From NCBI GenBank assembly GCA_009617715.1, contig VTFK01000357.1, forward strand, positions 248,001 through 312,000: a DNA stretch of 64,000 bases. The letters are read 5' to 3'. Made by a program: the position numbers and the translations under genes. The stretch's first letter is position 1. Each line of letters begins with the position of its first letter. Below are positions 11,151 to 21,059 of the stretch, piece after piece. The notes beneath the pieces were generated by a model. The model was not told where the DNA came from. It did not search any database and saw nothing but the letters and a program-made list of their open reading frames with translations. This stretch comes from Plectrocnemia conspersa (taxonomy: Eukaryota; Arthropoda; Insecta; Trichoptera; Polycentropodidae).

Positions 11151-12504
11151 TAATAAACATTGACTGTAACATATTATTGACTGGCTTTAATTTAACTGTG
11201 AATGAAAATTGTCGAAATTTTAATTAAATACAAATATTTTAAGCAAACAGCATTAATTATTATTTTAGTGACATAAATTAAAAGTGTGTTTATTTATAGA
11301 TATATCTTTAAGGAATAAGAAACTGCTCCAGTAATTTTAATTTAATGCACCGTGTTACAGATTGAAATATGAAATTCACTTGAAAGCTCTCGTCACAAGA
11401 GCTTTCCATCTTAAAATAATTTTATTTAATCTTGTTAGTTACTGAATGAGGGCAATTTCTTGAAGGTAAATATTCATTTTATAAGATGCTTAACTAGTTA
11501 TTTAAAAAAATTATATATATATATATTTACGTTGTAAAACAAGAATTTTACTGCAACGATAAGTACAATATTAATTATTATCTTAAGTTTTTGGATTATA
11601 TTATTTTAGTTTGAATAAAATATCAAGAAAAGTATGTTTAATTGCACTTTTAATAACATCCATTAATTTAAATTTGCGTTCCTTAAGTTCAATGGATTGT
11701 GATATGCATAAATTATTACTGTCAAATAAAATGATAAAATCGACTATTAAAGAAATCGACGACAATAAATATTATCACTCTTAAACATAAATATTAAATA
11801 ACGATAAAAATGTGTTTCATTAATTCTTAATATATTTTTTTACCAAATTTTTTATTTATAAATTAAAATTTAAACAATTTCTAGCTATTCACTTATAAAC
11901 CTTTGCGACTATAAGAGCTTTATGCAAAATGGTAACGAACAAGCTCACGCTTACGTATTTTGTTTTGCCTGAGTTATAAATGGAGCTGGTGGGTAATTGT
12001 GTCTATGGAAAGGATTCAGTCGGTTTATTTATTCAGATGCTAGTCTTGGTAAATGGAACATGAAGTTTGAAACGGGACATAGGACGCCTGACATCTGCAC
12101 AGGATATGAAGCACGTGAGGCACACACTCGTATGGGACAAAGCTGAAAAAGATTTTATTATTTATTACATGACCAAGAACGTATTTTTATTCTTGTACTG
12201 AAAACTTTATTGACATGATATGATAACATAAAAAAAAATAAAAAGCTCAAATCAACATACTCTTATCTAGGAAATAATTAAGAATAAATCAAATCGCTAT
12301 AGGAATCTACCAACAGAATAACTTACGTACTAGTTAACAGATCGAAGAATATATACTTCTGCATAGTTAAAAAATATACCAAAGCTAGATCATGCTCTAA
12401 TCATTCATTCAACCATTCTCTAATAATTGCCACAATGGACAGTAAATTTATAGAAAAACATAGTAAGACTGGGATGACTTCAAGAAAACATTAAATGAAA
12501 GAAT
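11151..12504. other. Gene-free stretch
   Basis: A+T-rich, with a short (AT)n near 11512-11525. At about 11900-12150 there is a moderately G+C-richer block (AAATGGAGCTGGTGGG, CACGTGAGGCAC) without an open frame, possibly regulatory. Confidence 0.3.
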
Positions 12505-13359
12505 AAGTTGTAATTGCTATATTTGCCAATGACACTATAATAATGGCGTTTCTGATACTGACCCATAAATAGCATCAAGATCATCCTCTCTAAGTGGCGA
12601 ATCAGAGGTGATACAACTGAATCAATCAATGCTATGTACAATCAGTGGCGTAGCTATGGGTGGGGAGGGGGGGGCCGTCCCGGGCTGCACTTGCTTAGGG
12701 GCGGTATATTCGCGATGGAATCGTCTAGTGTGGTTCTTCACCCTGAATACACTAAAATTTATGTAAATCTATGAATACCAAGAGCCTAACAACAATCAAT
12801 TTATTATTTAAAAAAATAGTGATTTTATGACCCTGCAAAAAATGTATAGGGGGGGGGGCAATTTTAAGGATTGCCCCGGGCGGCACATACCCTAGCTACG
12901 CCACTGTGTACAATGATACTTGTCCTTCAGTATGCTTTAACGAAAAATAGATACCACAAAGGAACTTAGCCAAATATATTAGAATTTATTTCGAGAGAAG
13001 ACTGACACAAAAAACTCATATTTGGAACGAAAGAGACTTTAAGTTCGCAGGTTTTACTAACTCATGAGACCAAATTTAGGCTTATCGTTTAAAAACAAAA
13101 TTATAATGTATAACTCTATCATAACACCAATTTAAGGTGTGACGTCTATATCTAATAATAATATTCTTGAGAGATTCCAGAATAAATTTCTCAGGTTGAT
13201 TACCGATACTAACTGTTTTATGTCTAACAATTATATAAGGTCAGTGTTAAAAAATAATAAAAATATAAGTGAACCATATTTTAATTGAATAAGAACTCAC
13301 CTTAATATACTGGCAAGTAATCTGCCAAAAGACAATGTTATAACTAAACGTAGACTAAA

Positions 13360-13361
<2 letters not shown>
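12505..13361 (+). pseudogene. Jockey-type LINE relic interrupted by a MITE
   Basis: Before the MITE the translation gives VIAIFANDTIIMAF, a decayed form of the catalytic YADDTAIMAS block. After it come LSFKNKIIMYNSIITPI and LERFQNKFLRLITDT, then ISEPYFN and LNILASNLP. These are the successive C-terminal landmarks of Jockey ORF2 (compare the element at 20757-25046). Several stops and frame changes make it non-functional. A hAT-type MITE at 12643-12906 with an 8-base duplication splits it, so the LINE is the older insertion. An (AT)n tract follows directly. Confidence 0.75.
12643..12906. mobile_element. 264-bp hAT-type MITE with 8-bp target-site duplication
   Basis: The element begins CAGTGGCGTAGCTATGGG and ends CCCTAGCTACGCCACTG, imperfect terminal inverted repeats differing by one inserted base. 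It is flanked on both sides by TGTACAAT (12635-12642 and 12907-12914). An 8-base duplication and CAGTGGCG-type ends are hallmarks of hAT nonautonomous elements. The interior has G runs beside both ends and no coding sequence. Confidence 0.95.

Positions 13362-13403
<42 letters not shown>
13362..13403. repeat. (AT)n microsatellite
   Basis: About 42 uninterrupted bases of alternating A and T, directly after the Jockey relic. Confidence 0.95.
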
Positions 13404-13405
<2 letters not shown>

Positions 13406-14342
13406 TAAACCACTAATAATAGTACTAGAAACTAATCTTTCAAAAATATTGAAATAAGACATAATTAAACATACTATAATTGTATGTTAAATATTTAAAG
13501 AAAGTCTCCAGTGGGAGACACTTAATATGTCATGAATCTTTTTAATTTCTCAAGTGCATCGTTACTAGTAAAAACAAGAAAGATTTTTTTATAAAAATTG
13601 TTTATTATCTAAATAAACGGATTGTCTTTTAATAAAAAAAAATAACATATACTTATCTAAGTGATAAATATAATCAACAAAGGAATTATTCATTGAATCG
13701 CTGTATTAATTTACAATTTATTTTATAGACAGTTTATAGTCGTCAGTGACAATTACCAATAAAGAATATAAATACATATGGACAATGAACCATTATGGCT
13801 GACCACCCCTAAAATAATTATCATGAAACAGATGGACAAAACTCTTACACAATAGCATTTTTGACGTCAAGGGCGTGTCTAAAAAAACAAATTTATTCTT
13901 TGCTCGTATTGGGAAAAATAAACCCGTACGCAATTTGTCAAAGAGCAACAATAAAAAAATATTAATATTGAAATTTTATTCTTGATTTTAATTTTTAATT
14001 CACGTCAGACGATCATTCTGACGCACATAAAAGCGAAACCAGTTAGTTAACTAACCGAAACTATTATTTTTAAGGCAACAAGTATTGTGATAATATAGAA
14101 TCCAAAATTAAAAAAATAATAATGCTAAACAATATTTTCTGTTTATTGTACACAGATTTTTTTTAATAAGCAAGAAAAAAGAGATGCTTATTTTGATATA
14201 CATACATAATTGGCTACAAAAATATCATCGATTTTGATTTTTGAAAGGCGTATGTTTAAATGGTATAAGTCAATTTGGCTGCCATAATGTTTGTAGTTTT
14301 CTTAAATATCAATTAATTAATGCGGTATTGCTGCTATTCTAT
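13404..14342. other. Gene-free stretch
   Basis: A+T-rich, with TCTCCAGTGGGAGA, a perfect 5-bp-stem hairpin (near 13505). No gene seen. The ATG at 14241 opens a frame that only runs by chance into the hAT element downstream. Confidence 0.3.
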
Positions 14343-14350
14343 GCTAGAAC

Positions 14351-15398
14351 TAGGGATTCTGTGTCGAGACAACCCGGGAATTTATTCCCGAGAATTCAAA
14401 GATTTTTTGCTGTCTCGAGTCCCGGGAATTTAAAAATTAATAACCCGGGACTCGAGACTTTCCGAAGTGCAATTTTACAAAAATATGTAAAGAGCGAATT
14501 TGATGTCGAGCTTAATTTATGTCTCGATATGAAGACAAGGTGGAATCACTTATTACCCATGATCTCGAGATTTTGAAAGTTACGAAATTGCATTAGAAAA
14601 TCATTAATTGATCTTAGCATCGGCCAAATTTGGAATGAATCGAACATTCACGTATTGGAAAATATTTGTGAAGTACTCACTCCTATAAAACTAACAGTAG
14701 AAGCTCTAAGTCATCGAGATGCCACTTTATTAACTTCCGAAATTATTGTTAATTTCCTTTTAAAAAAAATATTTGAAATCAACACAACTCTGTCGCACGA
14801 ACCACCAAAATATTTCAACAACTAGAAATAAAAAATTCAAGTTTAAAAAGGAGTTTCAGATATTAGATTCAACTATCAAGCGAACTCCGAATCTAGAGCT
14901 TTTATTCAAATCATTGCTTACAATTAAGCCAACATCTACAGAAAGCGAGAGAGTTTTTTCTACATCTGGAATATTTGCCACAAAAACCAGGAACAGGCTA
15001 TGTGATTCTTCATTAAACGCCTTGGTGTTTTTAAAAACATATTTTTCCTTACAAAAGTAAAGGTTTTAACTCAATATTGATATAAATATTTCGATTAAAA
15101 AAATTGTAATAAATTAAATTTAAATAAATATCGAATAAAGTGTTTTTAAATTGTTTCAATACATTTTCACCTATTGTACCTATAACACAAATAATATAAG
15201 TTAATAATAATAAATTAATTAAAATTAATAATAATAAGTTAATTAAAGTTAATAATAATAAGTTAATTTTTTAACATAATTTTTTTCATGATTATACGAA
15301 AAATAATCAAAGTCTCGAGTCCCGGGAATTCCCGGGACTTTAAAAATTTGGGTCTCGAGTCCCGGGAATCGAAAAAACCCGAGACTTCAGAATCCCTA
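14351..15398 (+). mobile_element. Internally shortened hAT transposon, 1,048 bp
   Basis: Ends are TAGGGATTCTG and its exact complement CAGAATCCCTA. The flanks GCTAGAAC (14343-14350) and GTTAGAAC (15399-15406) are an 8-base target-site duplication with one change. Just inside both ends lie several copies of TCTCGAGTCCCGGGAAT in both orientations (about 14363, 14414, 14447, 15313, 15351, 15377), as expected of subterminal transposase-binding repeats. The interior keeps only the C-terminal half of a transposase. Near the right end, three A+T-rich units of about 25 bases (15199-15268) are in tandem. Confidence 0.93.
14477..15060 (+). pseudogene. hAT transposase C-terminal half, frameshifted
   Basis: The first frame reads YVKSEFDVELNLCLDMKTRW, the hAT region with the conserved D-x-x-TRWNS pattern, then a stop after MISRF (14574-14576). 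It continues in frame as KLRNCIRKSLIDLSIGQIWN and LENICEVLTPIKLTVEAL. After a frame change near 14790 it ends LLFKSLLTIKPTSTESERVF, then STSGIFATKTRNRL, the hAT dimerisation domain. The N-terminal BED-type finger and first catalytic residue are absent. The protein is not functional as it stands. Confidence 0.9.
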
Positions 15399-15406
15399 GT
15401 TAGAAC

Positions 15407-17984
15407 ACAACGATTTAATATAAAAAAAGCTACAGCAAGAAGATGAGATATTTTGTAGTGCGCCTGAAGTAAAAATACATGATCCGTAAATCTAATCTTT
15501 ACTTTATTGAACCAAAGTGTTCTGCCAAATGACACGTGAAAATACCACCCTATATTTTTTTACGGTTTTTATTATAAAAAAATCATATATAATGTGTATT
15601 GTATATATACGTTATTTAATTAAAATCAAAATGCATTTCGTGGATTCTTAACAAACACATTATAAATCTTCATGAAAGCAACCTCGAAGGTAAAAGTTTG
15701 TTCGTAATAAATCTGAGGCAGTTAATTCTTCGATACATAACTCACACATCGACCATGAATCATTATTCCCTATGATTAATATACAAGGGAAATTTACGAG
15801 CTTCCTGCGGATACTTTTAACTATCTCGCTCGGGGTTTAGAAATTAACATTTTTTTTATATGAATCGATATGTGTGAAACTCAAGAATCCGACTAATAAA
15901 AATGGCATAGATAAACAAATGCGATAGGGCTAGTATTTTTTGTAGCGAAAGCTTCGTATTTGACACGCGAGTCAGATAATGGCCTCTATATTAGCCGAAG
16001 ATAACTCCTAACCGCCGATTCTCACAGTGTGGGACGCGCGGAGAATACTCAAGCAGGTTTGGGGTGTTTCTTTTTAAGACATTTGTATGATAATATAAGA
16101 AATTGGGGATTACCAGTGTACACGAGGAAACTGTATCGCTCGGACGCAGATCGCATTACGAATTGTTGTGATTATTTAGTTTGGAATGTCTTTAATATTT
16201 AATTTTATTAAATTATAATTGTGATCTTTTTTTGAAAAAATAAAATAGTAATGACATATTTTTAGTAACACAAAATAATATATTTATTCCAAATTGAGAA
16301 AGGTAAATAGCTGGATGAATTAAATTTAGATAAATTATTACTATCTGTAGACTAAATATGAGAGTTCGCAAGAGAAGTATTCCTGTAACATTTTATGACT
16401 TATTTATTGTCATTACAAAAGCAGTGCTAATTAAAAATTTAAGCTGCTAAATGAGCTATGATTCTGAAAATATACAATCTTCCTTTTTAATGTACAGTTT
16501 TACTTTTTGTATTAAATAAGTGTTTGTAAATTTATTAAACAAGCAACTGCGTTTCATTATACAGTTCTAATGGATCTAAATTTTTCAGCAGCATTATTGG
16601 GTGACCGACAGAATATAAGTTTAGTTTCAATTTATTTTACCAATACAAGACTGTAGTTTAATGTAATATTATATAAATTGCATTAATATATGAATACGAT
16701 ATATAGATGAACCCAAAATTTATCATGTTAAGAACATATTTATTGCTGAATTATTAATTTATATAAGTATATGAATAGTAGCACTATATATAAAAGCCAA
16801 AGAAGCACGTGTAAAAAACAGGTGAGTCAGGTAAATTTCCTTCAAATAAATTTCTATGAGATTTAGTATGTATATGTTACACTAAATGTGTATTTTTTGA
16901 TGAAGCTATATTTTTACTTGTATGAATATAATTTTATTAACAGTTTCAGTGATTTGCCGCATTACGCTAAAAGTAAACTATTACTCGGTCTTCTGTTCAG
17001 TAGGGTTTGTATTGCTTTTTTATTTAACCTAGAAAATAAAATTATTATATTGTGTGTATTTTTCGTATCAAGTGGAAAAAATCGCAGCCTAATCAGCTAT
17101 AGTTAATCGAACCAGTTGACGCGGCCCGAAAATAGCAAAACTCTATGTTTTTGAAACCGTTTCTTGTGACGTGCATACATCTTGGGGTGGAGACATGAAA
17201 ATATTTTTCAGCGGCGCAGAAACGCGATACGGCACTGGAATTTAAGACATCGAAGTGAAATATTTTGGGCAACCCGAGTTGTACACGCCCTTTGGTCACG
17301 CGAACCACCGGCGATTTAACCGCTTGTTTATTCAAATTTCAAACTTCAGACCGCCAAGAATTGCGACAGCGAAGCGGTTAAAACTGTAAAATTAGTGGGT
17401 AAAATTTCTATGTTTTAATACGATTTTTTTTAGTGAAAAAACTGGACTATTGACATAAAAATCATACAGTTTGCGATTAAAAATTAAAGTTATCATTTAT
17501 TTTATTAAAAGTAAAGTACATTTATTACGATCCCCTTGAGTGGCGAAATTTTATTTACACATTTTTAATGACACCTAATTTATATATATTAAAAATTATT
17601 TGTATTAATATTTACTAAATGTATATATTAGCTTTTTATATAATATTTACATATTTGCGGCTAAGTTATATTTGTGCATTGTATGATATTTTTAGAAGCA
17701 ATCTTTCATATGAAGATATGGTTTAAAAATTCTTAGTTGTTTTTCTTCAACCAGATTTTTGCTCCGAATGTACTAGGCAGTCTCTATACGTATCGCTTTG
17801 GGAAAAATAAATGATATATACATAGTATAGAATTTCGCAAGAGAAATGGGTGAGTATATCCCTTTTTTTCTTGAACAAATTTGCTTGTACGTGTGTGAGC
17901 GAGAGAGCTAGGGCAAGGTGCCTCACGCTCTGACTCACTCTGAAGTACGCATCAGACAGCGTTTCAAACGTGCGTCAGTATTTA
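15407..17984. other. Gene-free stretch with two GC-richer islands
   Basis: Mostly A+T-rich. Islands at about 15930-16165 (with CACAGTGTGGGACGCGCGG) and 17095-17395 (with GATTTAACCGCTTG and GACGTGCATAC) look like conserved non-coding sequence; neither has a convincing splice-bounded frame. 17880-17980 is a third G+C-rich patch directly beside the Tigger element. Confidence 0.35.
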
Positions 17985-19078
17985 CAAGCGGCCCTCGACT
18001 TTCAAACGTTCGATTTTCGCACCATTCGCTATTTCGCACATTAAAATTTAACTTTTTTTTTTAAATTATTTAAAAAAAAAATTATAAACATGAGTGAGAA
18101 ACGGAAAAACTTCAGTGCTGATACGGACAAAAATAAATCAAGGACTCATAAACTTCACACGATTCGAGACAAAGATGAAAATTATTAGACGTTCTGATAA
18201 CGGTGAATCTTTTGCATTAATCGGACGTTCGTATGATACAAACAGTTCTACGACATGTTCAATTTTGCAAAATAAAAATTGAATTAAGGAATACGTTTAA
18301 AATTGTGGACGTTAAAAATATATTTCCACAATCTTTAAAGAAATGTTTCCGAAAAAACACGTCAAAAAAAAAACATGCATGAAATCTTTGTCATCATTGA
18401 TCGATGACCAACATCAAAAAAAAAAACCCTCTGAGTATTTCAAGCAAAAGTTCTTAGTTTGCTCAAAGACTGGAAGGATAGATTAAAAAAAGATTTTAGC
18501 ACGGTTTTTCAAGCAAGTAACGGTTGGTTTTGAGGTATTCTTTTCATAATATTAAATTTACTGGAGAATCGGCTGATGCAGATAAAGATGCTGCAAAAAA
18601 ATTTATTTCCTAATTATCCGAAATTATTCAAGATGGACAATGTTCCTCTAGCCAAATATTTAATGTAGATGAGACAGGTTTATTTTGGAAAATTCTTTAA
18701 CAATAAGAAATATGAATGAAGCCTTCACGCATCTTGACAAATTTTTAAATATTATGGAAGATTGTGATCCCAATGGAGAACGCATATCTCAAGTGCGTAG
18801 GGCGATCAATAACGACATAGCATGTTATAAAATACTATATGAAGAAAAGAAAAAGAATAGTGAAAAACAGTTAACTTTTGATAACCTTTTAAAGGAAACA
18901 CCCGCAAACCTCACTTAAACATGTCTCTTAAACGCCTTCTTAACATCTTATATTTACTTGATGAATAAATACTTTAAAATACACACAATTTTTTTTTTTT
19001 ACTTCCATCTACTTTCGACATTCAACATTTCCACACATTTTTAGGAACCAATTATGTGCGAAAGTCGAGGGCCACCTG
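17985..19078 (+). mobile_element. Tigger/pogo-like DNA transposon, internally deleted
   Basis: Terminal inverted repeats CAAGCGGCCCTCGACTTTC (left) and, as reverse complement of the right end, CAGGTGGCCCTCGACTTTC are flanked by TA on both sides (17983-17984 and 19079-19080). A TA duplication and this CCCTCGACTT-type end fit Tigger elements of the Tc1/mariner superfamily. At 1,094 bases it is much shorter than an autonomous element because most of the catalytic domain is gone. Confidence 0.93.
18091..18918 (+). pseudogene. Tigger transposase remnant, catalytic core deleted
   Basis: The N-terminus MSEKRKNFSADTDK is followed, after frame changes, by MKIIRRSDNGESFALIGRSY and NSSTTCSILQNKN, the psq/CENPB-type helix-turn-helix. 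About 18505-18690 carry FQASNGWF, then TGESADADKDAAKKFIS and IFNVDETGLFWK, with the first D of the DDE triad (NVDETG). The sequence then jumps to the C-terminal tail (NEAFTHLDKFLNIMEDCDPN, then RRAINNDIACYKILYEEKKK, ending at a stop at 18916-18918). The second and third catalytic residues are missing, with multiple stops, so it is inactive. Confidence 0.9.
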
Positions 19079-19080
19079 TA

Positions 19081-19355
19081 TGTCAAAGCGCAGAATATTC
19101 CTGCGCTTCTCAATTATTTTTTGATCAAACAAGTATATTTAATATTTTCACTTCATTAAATAATTTTATAATAACCTAGCTTTAGTTTAAACAACATTTA
19201 TAGTAATGGTTGAAAGATATAATAAATAAAATGCCTCGAATGCTAGGCATTTAAAAAAATTTAAAATTATTATTTTTGTATGTCAGTCAGTCGTGCTTTG
19301 GTCATTGATGCCTAAGTAAATATTTTGTCTGGAAAAATTGTGTTCCAGCATGTGA
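19081..19355. other. Short gene-free interval
   Basis: Contains a perfect hairpin AAATGCCT/AGGCATTT with an 8-base loop (19229-19252). Otherwise nothing recognisable. Confidence 0.4.
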
Positions 19356-19359
19356 AAAA

Positions 19360-19684
19360 TTTATAAAAATTTTCATGTTATATAAATTTCTTAAAAAATA
19401 GATAGTTACGGCAAATAAAATTATTTGTGAAGTGCAAGGTGCTTCATTAGATATCCGTAAATGTCAAAGATGGTTTAAAAATTTCGAATGGGAAATGACG
19501 GTATTAATATAATATAATTCAGACCAGATGAGATCCTGACTGCAGAAATGGAAGCAAATCCTACTTAAACTATCCATCAACTGGCTAAAAAACTAAGCAA
19601 GTCTGATTTAACAGTGCATAGACATATAAAGAAGGCTTGAAGACAAGGTGTATGTGTTCCATAGGAATTAAACGAAAAAAAACA
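19360..19684 (+). pseudogene. mariner transposase N-terminal relic
   Basis: Translation shows VIYKFLKK, a stop, then ANKIICEVQGASLDIRKCQR and WFKNFEWEM. After a frame change come RPDEILTAEMEANPT and IHQLAKKLSKSDLTVHRHIK, then KA and VCVP-ELN with stops. The order (N-I-C-E-V-x-G...CQRWF...LAEKL...S-T-x-x-RHLK...WVPHEL) is the DNA-binding half of a mariner transposase. No catalytic domain or terminal inverted repeats remain. A LINE scrap abuts its 3' side. Confidence 0.85.
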
Positions 19685-19870
19685 AGTCAACCATTCCAAT
19701 CCATCAATCATACTTCTACAACTAGAAAATCTATTTTTATTTCAAACAACATCATTTCATCTAATTTCTTAAACATATCGAATATTGTTGCACAATAATT
19801 AAAATGGGGCAATATAGACCTAACCTAATATATTTTTCATCCTGAATAATAATTTAAGTATAATTATAAA
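19685..19870 (-). mobile_element. LINE family A copy 2, short fragment
   Basis: About 185 bases match the plus-strand sequence of copy 1 from about 2757 upward: CAACCATTC, TCATACTT, GTTGCACAATAATT and AAATGGGGCAAT in the same order. Both ends are missing. Confidence 0.75.
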
Positions 19871-20743
19871 CATATTTTATCATAAGGTTTGTTGATCAAA
19901 TATATTATTCAAAGTTTGGGAAGATTCATGGAATATTTGTAGCGAATGTTATACGTAATAAAAAATGATTTTCATATCGATTATTTAAAATTTTTTTACC
20001 TTTCACGTCAACCCTCCGATAAGTAATTCATATTACGACACAAATTCTCACTTCCAAATATGATTACTGGTATTGAGAGGGCGTGGTATGGAGAAACGTG
20101 TCTGTCCGATGGCACGCCATATCTATATTAATATAAACCGTTGGAAAGCCTCGATATTTGCATGTGAACCGTCTTTGAATGCTCTTTACGACATTCGACA
20201 AAGGGCACGCCCTAGGAATTATCCTAGAAATGAGATGATTGAGTCCACATGACATTGTTGTGAGCGATTGTTCGAGACAAAGAGTCCGTAATCGTCTAAG
20301 AGAGCTCGCACAAATGTCTTAAAGGGATTGAAGGGTAAATTGTTTAGAAATAGATGTCATGTACTATACATATGTACGTATAATATAATTCAAGATAAAG
20401 ACATTGTTTGCCAACTGAATATACATATACAAACCGCAATTTTTTTTCAATCTTGAAACTGTCTGAGATCTTGAATTTTCTAATTATAATTTTGATCGAT
20501 AACTTAGGATTAGGTTTACCCAGATATATATATATATATATAATCTCGCGAATGAATATATAGGTAAGGTAAAGTAGAACAAAATAGGGCGTTGTGGTAT
20601 ACATGCGATAAAAATGTCTACAGTATAACATGAATTTTGACGAATGAGACTTGTGGGACGGATTTGGATTATAAAGAAATATATTTTGAAATTGTTTTTA
20701 ATTGTATTATAAAATTAAAAATAATAAATTAAAGTTAATACAT
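19871..20743. other. Gene-free stretch with a GC-richer island
   Basis: Island at about 20065-20320 (GAGGGCGTGGTATGG, CAAAGGGCACGCCC). The minus-strand frame at 20064-20255 has no recognisable features. An (AT)n run lies at 20524-20542. Confidence 0.35.
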
Positions 20744-20756
20744 AATCAAAGCTTAT
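20744..20756. repeat. Target-site duplication, 3' side of the Jockey element
   Basis: AATCAAAGCTTAT, identical to 25047-25059. Confidence 0.93.
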
Positions 20757-21059
20757 TTTTTTTTTAATTTTTGTTTATTACATAATTAAATAATACATTT
20801 TTATAAACATATATATTTACATTTCATTGGTTGCTGGTTAATTACCATTATCACAATTTACGATTGATTAGCTAAATTAAGAGGAATTACAAAAATAAGA
20901 ATAATAAAAGAACATAAAATACGTAAGTTTAGGTCAAAGTACATAAACACCTTTAACAAAAAAAAAAAAAAAAAAAAAAATATAAATTATAAATATATAT
21001 TTTTAATATAAAACTCGTGGACCTGGAGCTGTTAAATTAATAGATAAAATTTATGCGTC

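Noticed and set aside
20955..20979. Poly(A) tract taken as the tail of a plus-strand retrocopy
   Set aside because: It lies inside the minus-strand Jockey element's 3' UTR, whose true ends are fixed by the 13-base duplication.
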